From assembly GCF_000764535.1 (NCBI RefSeq), contig NZ_CP009571.1, positions 3,341,001-3,405,000 on the forward strand: a DNA stretch of 64,000 nt. Direction: 5' to 3'. The notes below the pieces were generated by a model. That model did not search any database and was not told the origin of the DNA. It was given only the letters and a program-made list of their open reading frames with translations. Positions 30,515 to 38,967 of the stretch are shown in pieces. The position numbers and the translations under genes were made by a program. Numbering within the stretch: position 1 is the first letter of the stretch; each line of letters starts with the position of its first letter. Source of the DNA: Sphingomonas taxi. GTDB lineage: Bacteria; Pseudomonadota; Alphaproteobacteria; Sphingomonadales; Sphingomonadaceae.

Positions 30515-31591
30515 GTGAGCGAGACGCCGGCGACCCAGGACCCCAGCCCCAACGAGCTGCGCGATCCCTTCGTCCGGCGCGAGCTGAAGCGCGCGGCGGT
30601 CTGGCTCGGCCTCGCCGCGGCGATGGCGCTGGCGGTGATCCTCGTCCAGCCGCTGCTGATCATCTTCGCGGGCCTCGTCTTCGCGGCGCTGCTCGACGGC
30701 GGCGTGCGGCTGCTCGGCAAGGTGCTGCCGATCGGGCGCGGCTGGCGGCTGCTGATCGTCGTGCTGCTGACGATCGCCTTCCTCGCCGGCACCTTCTACC
30801 TCACCGGCGTGCAGGTCGCCGACCAGTTCTCGCAATTGCGCGCGACGCTGGAGACGCAGGCCAACCGGCTGGCGCGCTGGCTGAGCGGGCAGGGGCTGAT
30901 GCCCGGTGCCTCCGACGTCAGCGGCATCGCGCGCCAGGCGCTGAGTTCGGTCGGGCGGATCACCTCCTGGGTCGGCACCGCGTTCGGGGCGCTGACGACG
31001 ATGTTCATGATCATCGTCATCGGCCTGTTCGTCGCGATGGACCCCGGCACCTACCAGCGCGGGCTGGAATGGATGGTGCCGCGGCGCAATCGCGCCGAAT
31101 TCGCGACGGTGCTCGACCGGATGGGCAAGATCCTGCGCCGGCTGCTCGCGGGGCGCCTGCTCGGCATGCTCGCGGAGGGGATATTGACCGGCATCGCGCT
31201 GTCGATCGGCGGCGTGCCGATGGCGATGATCCTCGGCATCCTCACCGGGCTGCTCGCCTTCATCCCCAATATCGGCGCGTTCATCAGCGGTGCGCTGATG
31301 ATCGCGGTCGGCTTCTCGGCGGGCACGCACATCGGCTTCTGGGCGGTCGGCACCTATGTCATCGTCCAGGGGTTCGACGGGTACGTGCTGCTGCCGATCG
31401 TCGCCAAGAAGACGGTCGACCTGCCGCCGGCGCTGACGCTGGGCGCGCAGATCATGGCGAGCGCGCTGTTCGGCATCCTCGGCCTCGCGCTCGCCGATCC
31501 GATGACCGCGATGATCAAGACCGCGCTGGAGCGCAGCTCGGAACGTGAGGCCGAGCGCGACGGCTCAGACGAGGGTGTCGAACAGGCGTAG
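30515..31591 (+). CDS. AI-2E/PerM-family transporter
   Basis: A 358-residue membrane protein of the AI-2E exporter / PerM family with about seven or eight helices and a periplasmic helical stretch (about 90-150). Conserved features include the long MDPGTYQRGLEWMVPRR loop and GGVPMAMILGILTGLLAFIPNIG near the C-terminal half. The GTG start lies two bases after the lepB stop. The tail overlaps the convergent glycosyltransferase by 27 bases. Cargo is unknown. Confidence 0.88.
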   Translation: MSETPATQDPSPNELRDPFVRRELKRAAVWLGLAAAMALAVILVQPLLIIFAGLVFAALLDGGVRLLGKVLPIGRGWRLLIVVLLTIAFLAGTFYLTGVQVADQFSQLRATLETQANRLARWLSGQGLMPGASDVSGIARQALSSVGRITSWVGTAFGALTTMFMIIVIGLFVAMDPGTYQRGLEWMVPRRNRAEFATVLDRMGKILRRLLAGRLLGMLAEGILTGIALSIGGVPMAMILGILTGLLAFIPNIGAFISGALMIAVGFSAGTHIGFWAVGTYVIVQGFDGYVLLPIVAKKTVDLPPALTLGAQIMASALFGILGLALADPMTAMIKTALERSSEREAERDGSDEGVEQA

Positions 31592-32620
31592 GTAGCGCGC
31601 CGCCGAATCGCCGCCGGGCTGCGGCACCGGGGCGGGGCGGGGCGCGACGAGCCAATGGTTGAGCGCGGCGGCGAGGCCGGCGGCATCCTCCGGCGCGACG
31701 ACGCTGCCGAGGCGCGGATCACCCACGATCTCGCGCACCGCCGGGCTCGATGCGGTGGCGACCACCGGCGTTCCCACCGACAGCGCCTCGCGCAGCACCC
31801 CCGGCACGCCCTCGTAATCGGAGGGCAGCGCCAGCACCGCCGCCGCCGCCATCGCCGGCAGCGGGTCGCCGACATGGCCGGGCAGGTGGACGCGCCCGGC
31901 AAACCCCGCCGCGGCGACCTGCCGCTCCAAGGCGGGGCGCAGCTCGCCCTCGCCGAGGATGACGACGCCGACGTCGTCGGGCAGCGCCGGGATCGCGGCG
32001 ATCAGCCGGTCCCAGCGCTTCTGCGGCACCAGCCGGCCGACGCCGAGCACGATGCGGCCGGGCGGCAGCGCCGCGCCGCCCGTGCCGACATCCGTCGCGC
32101 GCGGTGCCGGCGGATTGGGGATGACGCTGGTCCGCCGCTCCATCCGCATCGCCCGCGCCGCCAGCGCCGCGGTCGCCGGCGTCATCGCGACGAGATGATC
32201 GAGGAAGCGGCCGTGCTGGGCCAGCCACAGCCGGTGCCCGGCGCCCATGATCCGGCCATGATCGGCGCGATCGATCGCGTTGGACAATTTGGCGACGATC
32301 GGCGGGCAGGCATCGCCGAGCCGCCAGCGCAGCCACGCGGCCACCAGGGTATAATGATTGCCGGGGCAGAAGATGAGATCGGGGCGCAGCCGCAGCGTGA
32401 TCGCCGCCAGCCTTCGCTGCGCGACGTAGCGGCGATGGCCGAGCGGCTCGAGTCCCAGCCCCGCGGGCAGATCGGCGGCGAGCGGGCCGCCGGCGTCGCC
32501 GATCGCCAGCGTTACCCGCCGCCCCGCGCCCAGCCATTGCGCCGCCAGCCGCAATTGCGCGCGCTCGACGCCGCCACCCGATAAATCTTGTGCAAAGGTA
32601 AGGATATGGTCGGCAGACAT
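31565..32620 (-). CDS. glycosyltransferase family 4 protein
   Basis: A 351-residue GT-B retaining glycosyltransferase. The N-domain shows GGGVERAQLRLA; the C-domain shows a donor-binding region VGRLVPQKRWDRLI and an E-x7-E motif in YEGVPGVLREA. The ATG at 32620 is used (a GTG at 32641 is possible; neither has a clear ribosome site). It is divergent from the membrane protein/DUF2141/GT4 trio and may act in the same glycan pathway. Confidence 0.88.
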   Translation of the reverse strand: MSADHILTFAQDLSGGGVERAQLRLAAQWLGAGRRVTLAIGDAGGPLAADLPAGLGLEPLGHRRYVAQRRLAAITLRLRPDLIFCPGNHYTLVAAWLRWRLGDACPPIVAKLSNAIDRADHGRIMGAGHRLWLAQHGRFLDHLVAMTPATAALAARAMRMERRTSVIPNPPAPRATDVGTGGAALPPGRIVLGVGRLVPQKRWDRLIAAIPALPDDVGVVILGEGELRPALERQVAAAGFAGRVHLPGHVGDPLPAMAAAAVLALPSDYEGVPGVLREALSVGTPVVATASSPAVREIVGDPRLGSVVAPEDAAGLAAALNHWLVAPRPAPVPQPGGDSAARYLRLFDTLV

Positions 32621-32735
32621 GGTCGTGGACCGCTGTGCCACAGAGCTTCGTGACGCGACAGTGAAACGAAATTCATGTGCAACACAGGGGCGATAGGGCT
32701 AAGCGACCCCCCATCGTCATCGTTCGGATCAACGG

Positions 32736-33677
32736 GTGCAGATCGATCACAGTGCCGGCCGTCCCCTCGTCGAGATCGTGCCGCCCTCCCCCGACATCGC
32801 GGGACTCCAACCCTTGAAGACCATCAAGAGCCGCTGGCCTGCGATCATCGGCGCCTTGGTGACGTTGGCGATGCTGGCCGGCCTCGCGCACGAGCTGCTG
32901 AGCTCGGGGCTTGCCGGACTGGACCGGGCGACGCCGCGCGACCCGTTGTTCTACATCGCCTTCGCCGCGCTCTATTTCGTGCCGCCGTTGGCCGATTACT
33001 GGATCTTCCGGCGGCTGTGGCACATCCCCCTCGGCGGGCTGGTCGCGCTCATCAAGAAGCGGATCGCGAACGACGTCGTCATGGGCTATTCCGGCGAGGC
33101 CTATTTCTACGCCTGGGCGCGCGCCCGCGCGCAGCTCGTCGCGGCGCCGTTCGGCGCGGTCAAGGACGTGTCGATCCTGTCGGCGATCGCCGGCAATGCG
33201 GTGACGCTGGCGATGATCGCGGTGGCGCTGCCGGTCGGCCGCAACCTGATCCCGCCCGAGATGATGCGCTACGTCTACGGCTCGCTGGCGGTGATCTTCG
33301 GCACTTCGCTGCCGTTCCTGATCTTCTCGCGCAAGGTGTTCTCGCTGCCGCGGGGCGAGCTGTGGGCGATCTTCGGCATCCATTGCCTGCGCCTGATCCT
33401 CGGCGGCTTCTTCCTCGCGCTCGCCTGGGCGCTGGCGATGCCGAGCGTCGCGATCGGCACCTGGCTGTTCCTGTCGGCGGGGCGCATGCTGTTCTCGCGC
33501 CTGCCGCTGCTGCCCAACAAGGACCTGCTGTTCGCCAATTTCGCGATCCTGATGATCGGCGAGGACCAGGCGCTGTCCGAGCTGATCGCCTTCACCGCGG
33601 GGGCGGTGCTGCTGATCCATGCGCTGCTGATCGTCGCCTTCGGCATCCATCACCTGCTGACGAGGAAGCCGTCATGA
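32736..33677 (+). CDS. multi-pass membrane protein, unknown
   Basis: A 313-residue protein with about seven to eight hydrophobic helices and the polar segment NDVVMGYSGEAYFYAWARAR in a loop. The GTG at 32736 lacks an obvious ribosome site, so a later start is possible. It is coupled to DUF2141 and a glycosyltransferase by overlapping stops and starts. Not confidently assigned; a lipid-linked saccharide carrier or polymer-related protein would fit the neighbours but is not shown by motifs. Confidence 0.75.
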   Translation: MQIDHSAGRPLVEIVPPSPDIAGLQPLKTIKSRWPAIIGALVTLAMLAGLAHELLSSGLAGLDRATPRDPLFYIAFAALYFVPPLADYWIFRRLWHIPLGGLVALIKKRIANDVVMGYSGEAYFYAWARARAQLVAAPFGAVKDVSILSAIAGNAVTLAMIAVALPVGRNLIPPEMMRYVYGSLAVIFGTSLPFLIFSRKVFSLPRGELWAIFGIHCLRLILGGFFLALAWALAMPSVAIGTWLFLSAGRMLFSRLPLLPNKDLLFANFAILMIGEDQALSELIAFTAGAVLLIHALLIVAFGIHHLLTRKPS

Positions 33678-34201
33678 CCCCGTCGGCGATCCTTGCCGTT
33701 CTGCTGCCCGCGGCGCTGCTGCTCGCCGCGCCCGCCGCGGCGCAGGTGCTCGGCAGCGACGCGGCGGCGTGCAATCCCGGCGGCGGCCCGGCGATCCTCG
33801 CGCAGATCGCCGGGCTCAAGGATCGCAAGGGCCGGATCAAGCTCGAACTGTATCCCGCCAACGAGACCGACTTCCTCGCCGACGATTCGGTGCTGCTCGC
33901 CGCGGGCAAGACCTTCCGCCGGGTGTGGACGGCGATCCCGGTGAGCGGCCAGGTGCAGGTGTGCATCCGCGTGCCGCGCCCCGGCCGCTATGCGCTGTTC
34001 GTCACGCACGACCGCGACGGCAAGAACAAGTTCAACTTCTTCGCCGACGGCGCCGGCTTCCCCGGCCCCGGCAAGATCGGCATGTCGCGGCCCAAGGTCG
34101 AGCGCGCGCTGGTCGACGTCGGCACCGCCACCGCCGAACGCACCGTCCAGATGCAATATCTGCACGGCCTCGGCGGCTTCTCGCCGACCAGGGACGAGTG
34201 A
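33674..34201 (+). CDS. DUF2141 domain-containing exported protein
   Basis: A 175-residue protein with a signal peptide (ILAVLLPAALLLAAPAAAQ) followed by a beta-sandwich-like DUF2141 domain containing KGRIKLELYPA and YALFVTHDRDGKNKFNF. Periplasmic location is expected. The ATG overlaps the previous stop (ATGA) and its stop overlaps the glycosyltransferase start (TGATG), making the three genes one translational unit. The role of DUF2141 is not established. Confidence 0.87.
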   Translation: MTPSAILAVLLPAALLLAAPAAAQVLGSDAAACNPGGGPAILAQIAGLKDRKGRIKLELYPANETDFLADDSVLLAAGKTFRRVWTAIPVSGQVQVCIRVPRPGRYALFVTHDRDGKNKFNFFADGAGFPGPGKIGMSRPKVERALVDVGTATAERTVQMQYLHGLGGFSPTRDE

Positions 34202-35397
34202 TGCGGATCGTCGACGTCAACGAGATCTATTCGCCGACCGGCGGCGGCGTGCGCACCTATATCGATCGCAAGATCGAGGTGCTGGCCAGCATGGGTCACG
34301 AGCTGATCGTGCTCGCCCCGGGCCGCGAGGACCGGATCGAGGAGCGGCCCGGCGGCGGCGCGGTCCATTACATCAAGGCGCCGGGCATGCCGTTCGACGC
34401 CAATTACGGCCTGTTCTGGGATGCCGAGCCGATCCACCGCCGGCTCGACGCGCTCGACCCCGACGTGGTCGAGAATTGCTCGCCGTGGAAATCGGCGTGG
34501 ATCGTCGCGCAATGGCAGGGTGGCGGGAAGGGGCGCGCGCTGCGCTCCTATTTCATGCACAACGACAATCTGGAGGCCTATCCCAAGCGCTGGTTCAAGC
34601 CGGTCGCCTCGGCCCCGCGGATCGAGCGCGCCTTCGCCTGGTATGACCGCTATCTCAGCCACTGCCTCGCGCAATATGACACGGTGGTCACCAACGGCCC
34701 GTCGCTGACCAAGCAACTGGCGGCGCGCGGCATCCGCGTCGATGCGACGATGCCGCTCGGCATCGAGCGCGCGCATTTCTCCCCCGATCTGCGCGACGAG
34801 ACGCTGCGCGCCGCGCTGCTGCGCCAATGCGGCCTGCCGCCGGAGGCGCAATTGCTGCTCGGCGTCGGCCGCCATCATCCCGAGAAGCGCTGGCCGACGG
34901 TGATCGACGCGGTGCAGCGGATCGGGACGCAGGCGCCGGTCGGGCTGGTCATCCTCGGCCAGGGGATGGATACCAAGACGCTCGAACGGCATATCGGCGC
35001 CAATCCGCACATCCGGCTGTTCCGCCCGGTCTACGACCGGCGGCGGCTGGCGACGATCATGGCGAGCGCCGACGTCTATATCCACGGCTGCGGCACCGAG
35101 ACGTTCGGGCTGGTCCCCGCCGAGGCGCTGGCGAGCGGCACGCCGCTGATCGTGCCCGACGGCGGCGGCACGGCGGAGATCGCCGATCCCTTGTTCGCCG
35201 AAGTCTATGCGCAGCGCGACGCGCACAGCTGCGCCGATGCGATCCAGCGGATGCTCGCGCGCGACCGTGCGATCGTGCGCCGCGCCGCGCGGGTGGCGTC
35301 GGCGACGGTCCGCAACGACGAGGAACATGCCGCCGATCTGGTGGCGCATTACGCCGCGGCGATCGCGGCGCGCGACGGGGTACGGAAGCGGGCGTGA
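34201..35397 (+). CDS. glycosyltransferase family 4 protein
   Basis: A 398-residue GT-B enzyme. The N-terminal glycine-rich acceptor loop is YSPTGGGVRTYI; the donor domain has GVGRHHPEKRW and the E-x7-E motif ETFGLVPAEAL. No membrane helix is seen, so it works at the cytosolic face. The start at 34201 overlaps the DUF2141 stop. Together with its neighbours it probably decorates an envelope glycan or glycolipid, an inference from context. Confidence 0.9.
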   Translation: MRIVDVNEIYSPTGGGVRTYIDRKIEVLASMGHELIVLAPGREDRIEERPGGGAVHYIKAPGMPFDANYGLFWDAEPIHRRLDALDPDVVENCSPWKSAWIVAQWQGGGKGRALRSYFMHNDNLEAYPKRWFKPVASAPRIERAFAWYDRYLSHCLAQYDTVVTNGPSLTKQLAARGIRVDATMPLGIERAHFSPDLRDETLRAALLRQCGLPPEAQLLLGVGRHHPEKRWPTVIDAVQRIGTQAPVGLVILGQGMDTKTLERHIGANPHIRLFRPVYDRRRLATIMASADVYIHGCGTETFGLVPAEALASGTPLIVPDGGGTAEIADPLFAEVYAQRDAHSCADAIQRMLARDRAIVRRAARVASATVRNDEEHAADLVAHYAAAIAARDGVRKRA

Positions 35398-35825
35398 CGG
35401 CCCCTTAAGGGCCTCTATCGAAGGTTCATGCCGAGCGTGTCGGACGAAGTGAGCCTCGGGCCCGCCGAAAAGCCAAAAGCGAACCATCGCTTATGCCGCT
35501 GTCCTCCAACCGTTCGCCCTGAGCCTGTCAAAGGGCGTGGCCACAGCGGGACCGCCGTGTGTGGCGCCGCGTGCTTCGACAGGCTCAGCACGAACGGTGT
35601 CGGGCTGATCCGCCAGCTATCCCGCCAGCTCCGCATAGACCGCCGGGCGATGCCGCCGGAACCCCGGGAAGGTCGTCGTGATGCGCTCCAGCCGTCGCTT
35701 ATGCCGCTGTCCTCCAACCGTTCGCCCTGAGCCTGTCGAAGGGCGTGGCCACCAGCGAGACCGCCGTATGTGGCACCCCGTGCCTCGACAGGCTCAGCAC
35801 GAACGGTGTCGGGCTGATCCGCCGG
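35398..35825. other. 428-base gene-free stretch made of repeats
   Basis: Between the glycosyltransferase and the convergent DUF2334 gene. It holds two family A palindromes (35510-35597 and 35718-35806), each part of an approximately 208-base tandem duplication. The left copy carries a leftover 3' end of the deacetylase gene. No intact gene is seen. Confidence 0.75.
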
Positions 35826-35903
35826 CTACCCCGCCAGCTCCGCATAAGCCGCCGGCCGATGCCGCCGGAACGCCGCGAAGGTCGTCGTGATGCTCTCCAG
35901 CAG
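35487..35903. repeat. tandem duplication (about 208 bp) including the 3' end of the DUF2334 gene
   Basis: Copy 1 (35487-35694) and copy 2 (35695-about 35903) align throughout with scattered substitutions and one single-base indel. Each has the order: CGCTTATGCCGCTGTCCTCC, a family A palindrome, then the end of the deacetylase gene. In copy 2 that end is the real C-terminus. In copy 1 it is a detached fragment that still reads, leftward, LERITTTFPGFRRHRPAVYAELAG split as LERITTTFPG and FRRHRPAVYAELAG, then a stop. Confidence 0.85.
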
Positions 35904-36545
35904 CGCCGGCACGGTCGTGTCGCCCGGATGCACCGCGATCCGCACGTTGCGCGTCGGCTGCAAGACGTGGCGCAGCGCGCCCGCCGCGGCGAGCGAGCTC
36001 AGCTGTCGCATCCGCGTCCGGCTCGCCCAGGTGATCACCGGCCCGCGCGCGACCACGGCGCCGCCCGGCCGCCATACCCGCGCATGATCCTCGGCGAGCG
36101 CGAACCCCGCATCCGCCAGCGCCGCGCGCGCGCCTTCCGAATAGAGCCACGCCGGCGCGATGAAGCCCGTCGCCGCGCGCCCGGTGATCTCCTCGACCAA
36201 TGCCTTGCCGCGCCGCATCCGCGCCAGCGCCTCGGCGTGGCTGAGGCCGAGGAATTCGCCCTCGCCGGCGGTCATGTGCCTCGCCTTCAGCGCCGCGGCG
36301 CGACCGGCATGGGCGCTGTCGTCGCGATGCGTCCAGCCGTGGACGAACATTTCGACCCCCTCGTCCGCCCAGCCGCGCAGCCGGGCGGCGAAGGCGGGGG
36401 TGATCGGGGCGCTCGACCAGTGATCGGGGACGACGAGCATCGCCAGCCGCCGCCCGACGTGCGGGGCGAGATGGTCGAGCAGGCGGTCGACCTCGCCCTC
36501 GAAGCGGGGCGAGACGTCGTGGATGGAGGCGAACAGGCGTTTCAT
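35826..36545 (-). CDS. DUF2334 polysaccharide-deacetylase-like protein
   Basis: A 239-residue member of the NodB/DUF2334 deacetylase-like group. HDVSPRF near the start supplies the Asp (Asp10) and HGWTHRD supplies His69 and His73, the expected metal triad. No signal peptide is visible, so it may act in the cytosol. The ATG overlaps the stop of the GT39-like gene (ATGA). Its final 24 codons are duplicated nearby as a relic. It probably removes an acyl group from a sugar or lipid-linked sugar; substrate unknown. Confidence 0.86.
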   Translation of the reverse strand: MKRLFASIHDVSPRFEGEVDRLLDHLAPHVGRRLAMLVVPDHWSSAPITPAFAARLRGWADEGVEMFVHGWTHRDDSAHAGRAAALKARHMTAGEGEFLGLSHAEALARMRRGKALVEEITGRAATGFIAPAWLYSEGARAALADAGFALAEDHARVWRPGGAVVARGPVITWASRTRMRQLSSLAAAGALRHVLQPTRNVRIAVHPGDTTVPALLESITTTFAAFRRHRPAAYAELAG

Positions 36546-37972
36546 CGCGCGCGATGATAGACGCGGAGATGCTCGTTGCCCATCGGCAGCGTGGCGGTAA
36601 GCCGGTAATCGCGCGCCATCGCCGCGGTCACGATCGCATGCGCGGCGGGGCGCTCGCCGCGATAGGGCGGGCGGATCACGACGACCGCAGGCCGGGCGGC
36701 GAGGATGCGGCGGATCTCGGCGTCCTGATCGACCCCGGTCGCCCCCGCCTCGCGGAAGCGGATCAGGTGCGAGGGCACCAGATAGCGCGACAGCGCGCAG
36801 CGCCCGGTCGCACTGTAGAGCATGTCGGTCCCCGAATAGACGTACAGGCACCCCGGACCGCGCCCGACCGCCTGCGCCAGCGCGGTGAGCTCGCCCGCGT
36901 CGCCGCGACCGGCACGCTGCAGGATCAGCACGATCTGGCCGGCGAGCGCGGCGGCGAGCAGCAGCACCGGGGTGCGCCAGCGTTGCCAGTCGGACCGGCC
37001 GAGCATGCCGGCCGCGGCAGCGCAGGCGGGGAGCAGGACGGGCAAAGCGTAATGATCGAACCACGGCCGGAAGATCGCGACGCTGCCGATCGACACCGCC
37101 AGCCACAGCGCGACGAACCGCCGCTCGCGCCCGTGCGCGCGACCGCCGCGGCTGCGCCGGAGCGCGAGGACCGCCAGCGTCACGATCGGCGAGACGATCA
37201 GGATCATCTCGCCGATATTGCCGGCCAGCTCCGACAAGGGATCGGGATTGCGGTGGAAGATCGACAGGAAATTGGCGAAGACGAAGGCGTCCCACTGGCC
37301 GATCGCCGCATAATATCCGGCGGCCAGCGCGGTCGGCAGCAAAGCGACGACGATCAGCGCCACGCCATAGCCGATCACCCGCAGCGGCCGGCGCGTCGCG
37401 TCCCAGCGATCGGCGAGGAGCCACAGGCCGAAGAAGATGCCTTCGAACACCACCGAATATTTGATCTGCACGGCGACGCCGACCAGCGCCATGATCAGCA
37501 GGCCGTGCGAGGCGCGATGCGGCGGCGGACGCAGCGCGAGCGATGCGGCGGCGAGCATCAGCAGATTGTAGAAGACCGGCGATTGGCCGCTCTGCCCGCC
37601 CAGCAGGTCGAGCCAGAGGATATAGGCGAGCGCGCCGGCGGTCGCCCCTGCGCCGAAGCCGAGCCGCTCGGCGAGCCGGGCGATCCCCCAGGCGGTGGCG
37701 ACGGTGCTGGCGAGGGCGAGCGCCTGATAGCCCCAGATGCCGGCGGGGAAGCCGAGCGCGGCGGGGACGGCGTAGAGCAGGAACAGCCCGACCGGCTTGC
37801 GGTCCCAGATGTCGACGAAGGGCAACGCCCCCTGCCACATCCGGTGCGCGGTGACGAAATAGAATTCCTCGTCGACGTGGACGAGCGGATTGCCGAAGGT
37901 CAGCGCCCGCGCGGCGATCGCGACGAGCAGGAGGATCGGCAGCCGCAGCCGCGGGTTGGCAAGGAGAGGCAT
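36542..37972 (-). CDS. GT39/ArnT-like membrane glycosyltransferase
   Basis: A 476-residue polytopic protein with about ten or more helices. The first periplasmic loop has VDEEFYFVTAHRMWQG, with the acidic pair typical of GT-C enzymes that use polyprenyl-phosphate sugars, and DIWDRKPVG next to it. A soluble C-terminal part (about 380-476) follows. The ATG at 37972 is chosen; the 25 upstream residues are not membrane-like. Coupled to the DUF2334 gene. Confidence 0.87.
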   Translation of the reverse strand: MPLLANPRLRLPILLLVAIAARALTFGNPLVHVDEEFYFVTAHRMWQGALPFVDIWDRKPVGLFLLYAVPAALGFPAGIWGYQALALASTVATAWGIARLAERLGFGAGATAGALAYILWLDLLGGQSGQSPVFYNLLMLAAASLALRPPPHRASHGLLIMALVGVAVQIKYSVVFEGIFFGLWLLADRWDATRRPLRVIGYGVALIVVALLPTALAAGYYAAIGQWDAFVFANFLSIFHRNPDPLSELAGNIGEMILIVSPIVTLAVLALRRSRGGRAHGRERRFVALWLAVSIGSVAIFRPWFDHYALPVLLPACAAAAGMLGRSDWQRWRTPVLLLAAALAGQIVLILQRAGRGDAGELTALAQAVGRGPGCLYVYSGTDMLYSATGRCALSRYLVPSHLIRFREAGATGVDQDAEIRRILAARPAVVVIRPPYRGERPAAHAIVTAAMARDYRLTATLPMGNEHLRVYHRAR

Positions 37973-38092
37973 CGCGCCGGGCGGTAGCGGCGGCCGGCTG
38001 GATTGGGAAGGCGGCTCCGGTTCCTCTCCCCGGCGAGGAGGGGCCACCGCTTATGATCGATTTGGGAGCCGGACGTGTTTCCAAACCCGCTC

Positions 38093-38173
38093 CGTCACCC
38101 CGGCCTTGCGCCGGGGTCCCGCTTCTTCGGATCGCGCGACGAAGCGGGATGCCGGATCAAGTCCGGCATGACG
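38093..38173. repeat. family C palindrome (CGTCACCCCGG type)
   Basis: Eighty bases with two hairpins: CCCCGG-N7-CCGGGG (38098-38116) and an 8-base stem ATGCCGGA/TCCGGCAT (38149-38169). The left end starts CGTCACCCCGGCC and the right ends GGCATGACG. It shares its end sequence with the tolA-tolB element at 45663-45747 and lies between two leftward genes. Confidence 0.75.
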
Positions 38174-38189
38174 AGGATTTTACGCGCCG

Positions 38190-38915
38190 TCAGACGCGTT
38201 TCGCCGTCACGAAATAGTCGAGCTGCGTCGAGCCGCTCAGCACGAACCCGGTCGCCGGCGAGAAGCCGAGTCCCTGCACGTCGGTCACCGTCAGTCCGGC
38301 GCGCTCCAGCAGGTCGGTGAGATCCTCGGGGGTGAGGAACTTGTCCCAGTCGTGCGTGCCGCGCGGGATGCGGCCGGTGCCTTCCGCCAGCGTGATCAGC
38401 GCGAGGCGCGACAGCGGCGTGCGGTTGGGGGTCGAGAGCACCAGCAGGCCGCCGTCGGCGAGCGATTCCGCGAGCCCGCGGACGAAGCCGGCAGGATCGG
38501 CGACATGCTCGATCACCTCGAGGCTGGTGACGAGGTCGAAGCGGCCGGTCATCGCCTCGACGCCGACCGCGCGATAATCGATCGCGAGCCCCGCCTGCGC
38601 GGCATGCGCCTGCGCCACCGCGATATTCTCCGCCGCCGCGTCGATCCCCGTCACCGCCGCGCCGAGCCGCGCCAGCGGCTCGCACAGCAGCCCCGCGCCG
38701 CAGCCGACGTCGAGCGCGGTCTTGCCGGCGAGCGGCGTGAAGCTGGTGTCGTCGCCGTCCCAGTGCAGATCGACCGCGGCGCGTATATAGCCGAGCCGTA
38801 CGGGGTTGAGCTTGTGCAGCATCGCCGAAGAGCCCTTCGGGTCCCACCAGTCCTTCGCCATCGCGCCGAAATGTTGCGCCTCGCGCGGATCGATCGTGCT
38901 GCTTGCCATCATCAT
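38190..38915 (-). CDS. ubiG: ubiquinone biosynthesis O-methyltransferase UbiG
   Basis: A 241-residue SAM-dependent methyltransferase performing both O-methylations of ubiquinone synthesis. SAM motif I is LDVGCGAGLL, with GIDAA and SLEVIEHV following. The N-terminal FGAMAKDWWDPKGSSAMLHKLNP split as FGAMAKDWWDPKG and SSAMLHKLNP is the hallmark of UbiG. Three in-frame ATGs begin at 38915. It is divergent from lysC. Confidence 0.95.
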   Translation of the reverse strand: MMMASSTIDPREAQHFGAMAKDWWDPKGSSAMLHKLNPVRLGYIRAAVDLHWDGDDTSFTPLAGKTALDVGCGAGLLCEPLARLGAAVTGIDAAAENIAVAQAHAAQAGLAIDYRAVGVEAMTGRFDLVTSLEVIEHVADPAGFVRGLAESLADGGLLVLSTPNRTPLSRLALITLAEGTGRIPRGTHDWDKFLTPEDLTDLLERAGLTVTDVQGLGFSPATGFVLSGSTQLDYFVTAKRV

Positions 38916-38967
38916 GGCCGCTACCTATCAGGGCGGCCCCTTTACCCCAAGGAGTTTGGCGACGCAG

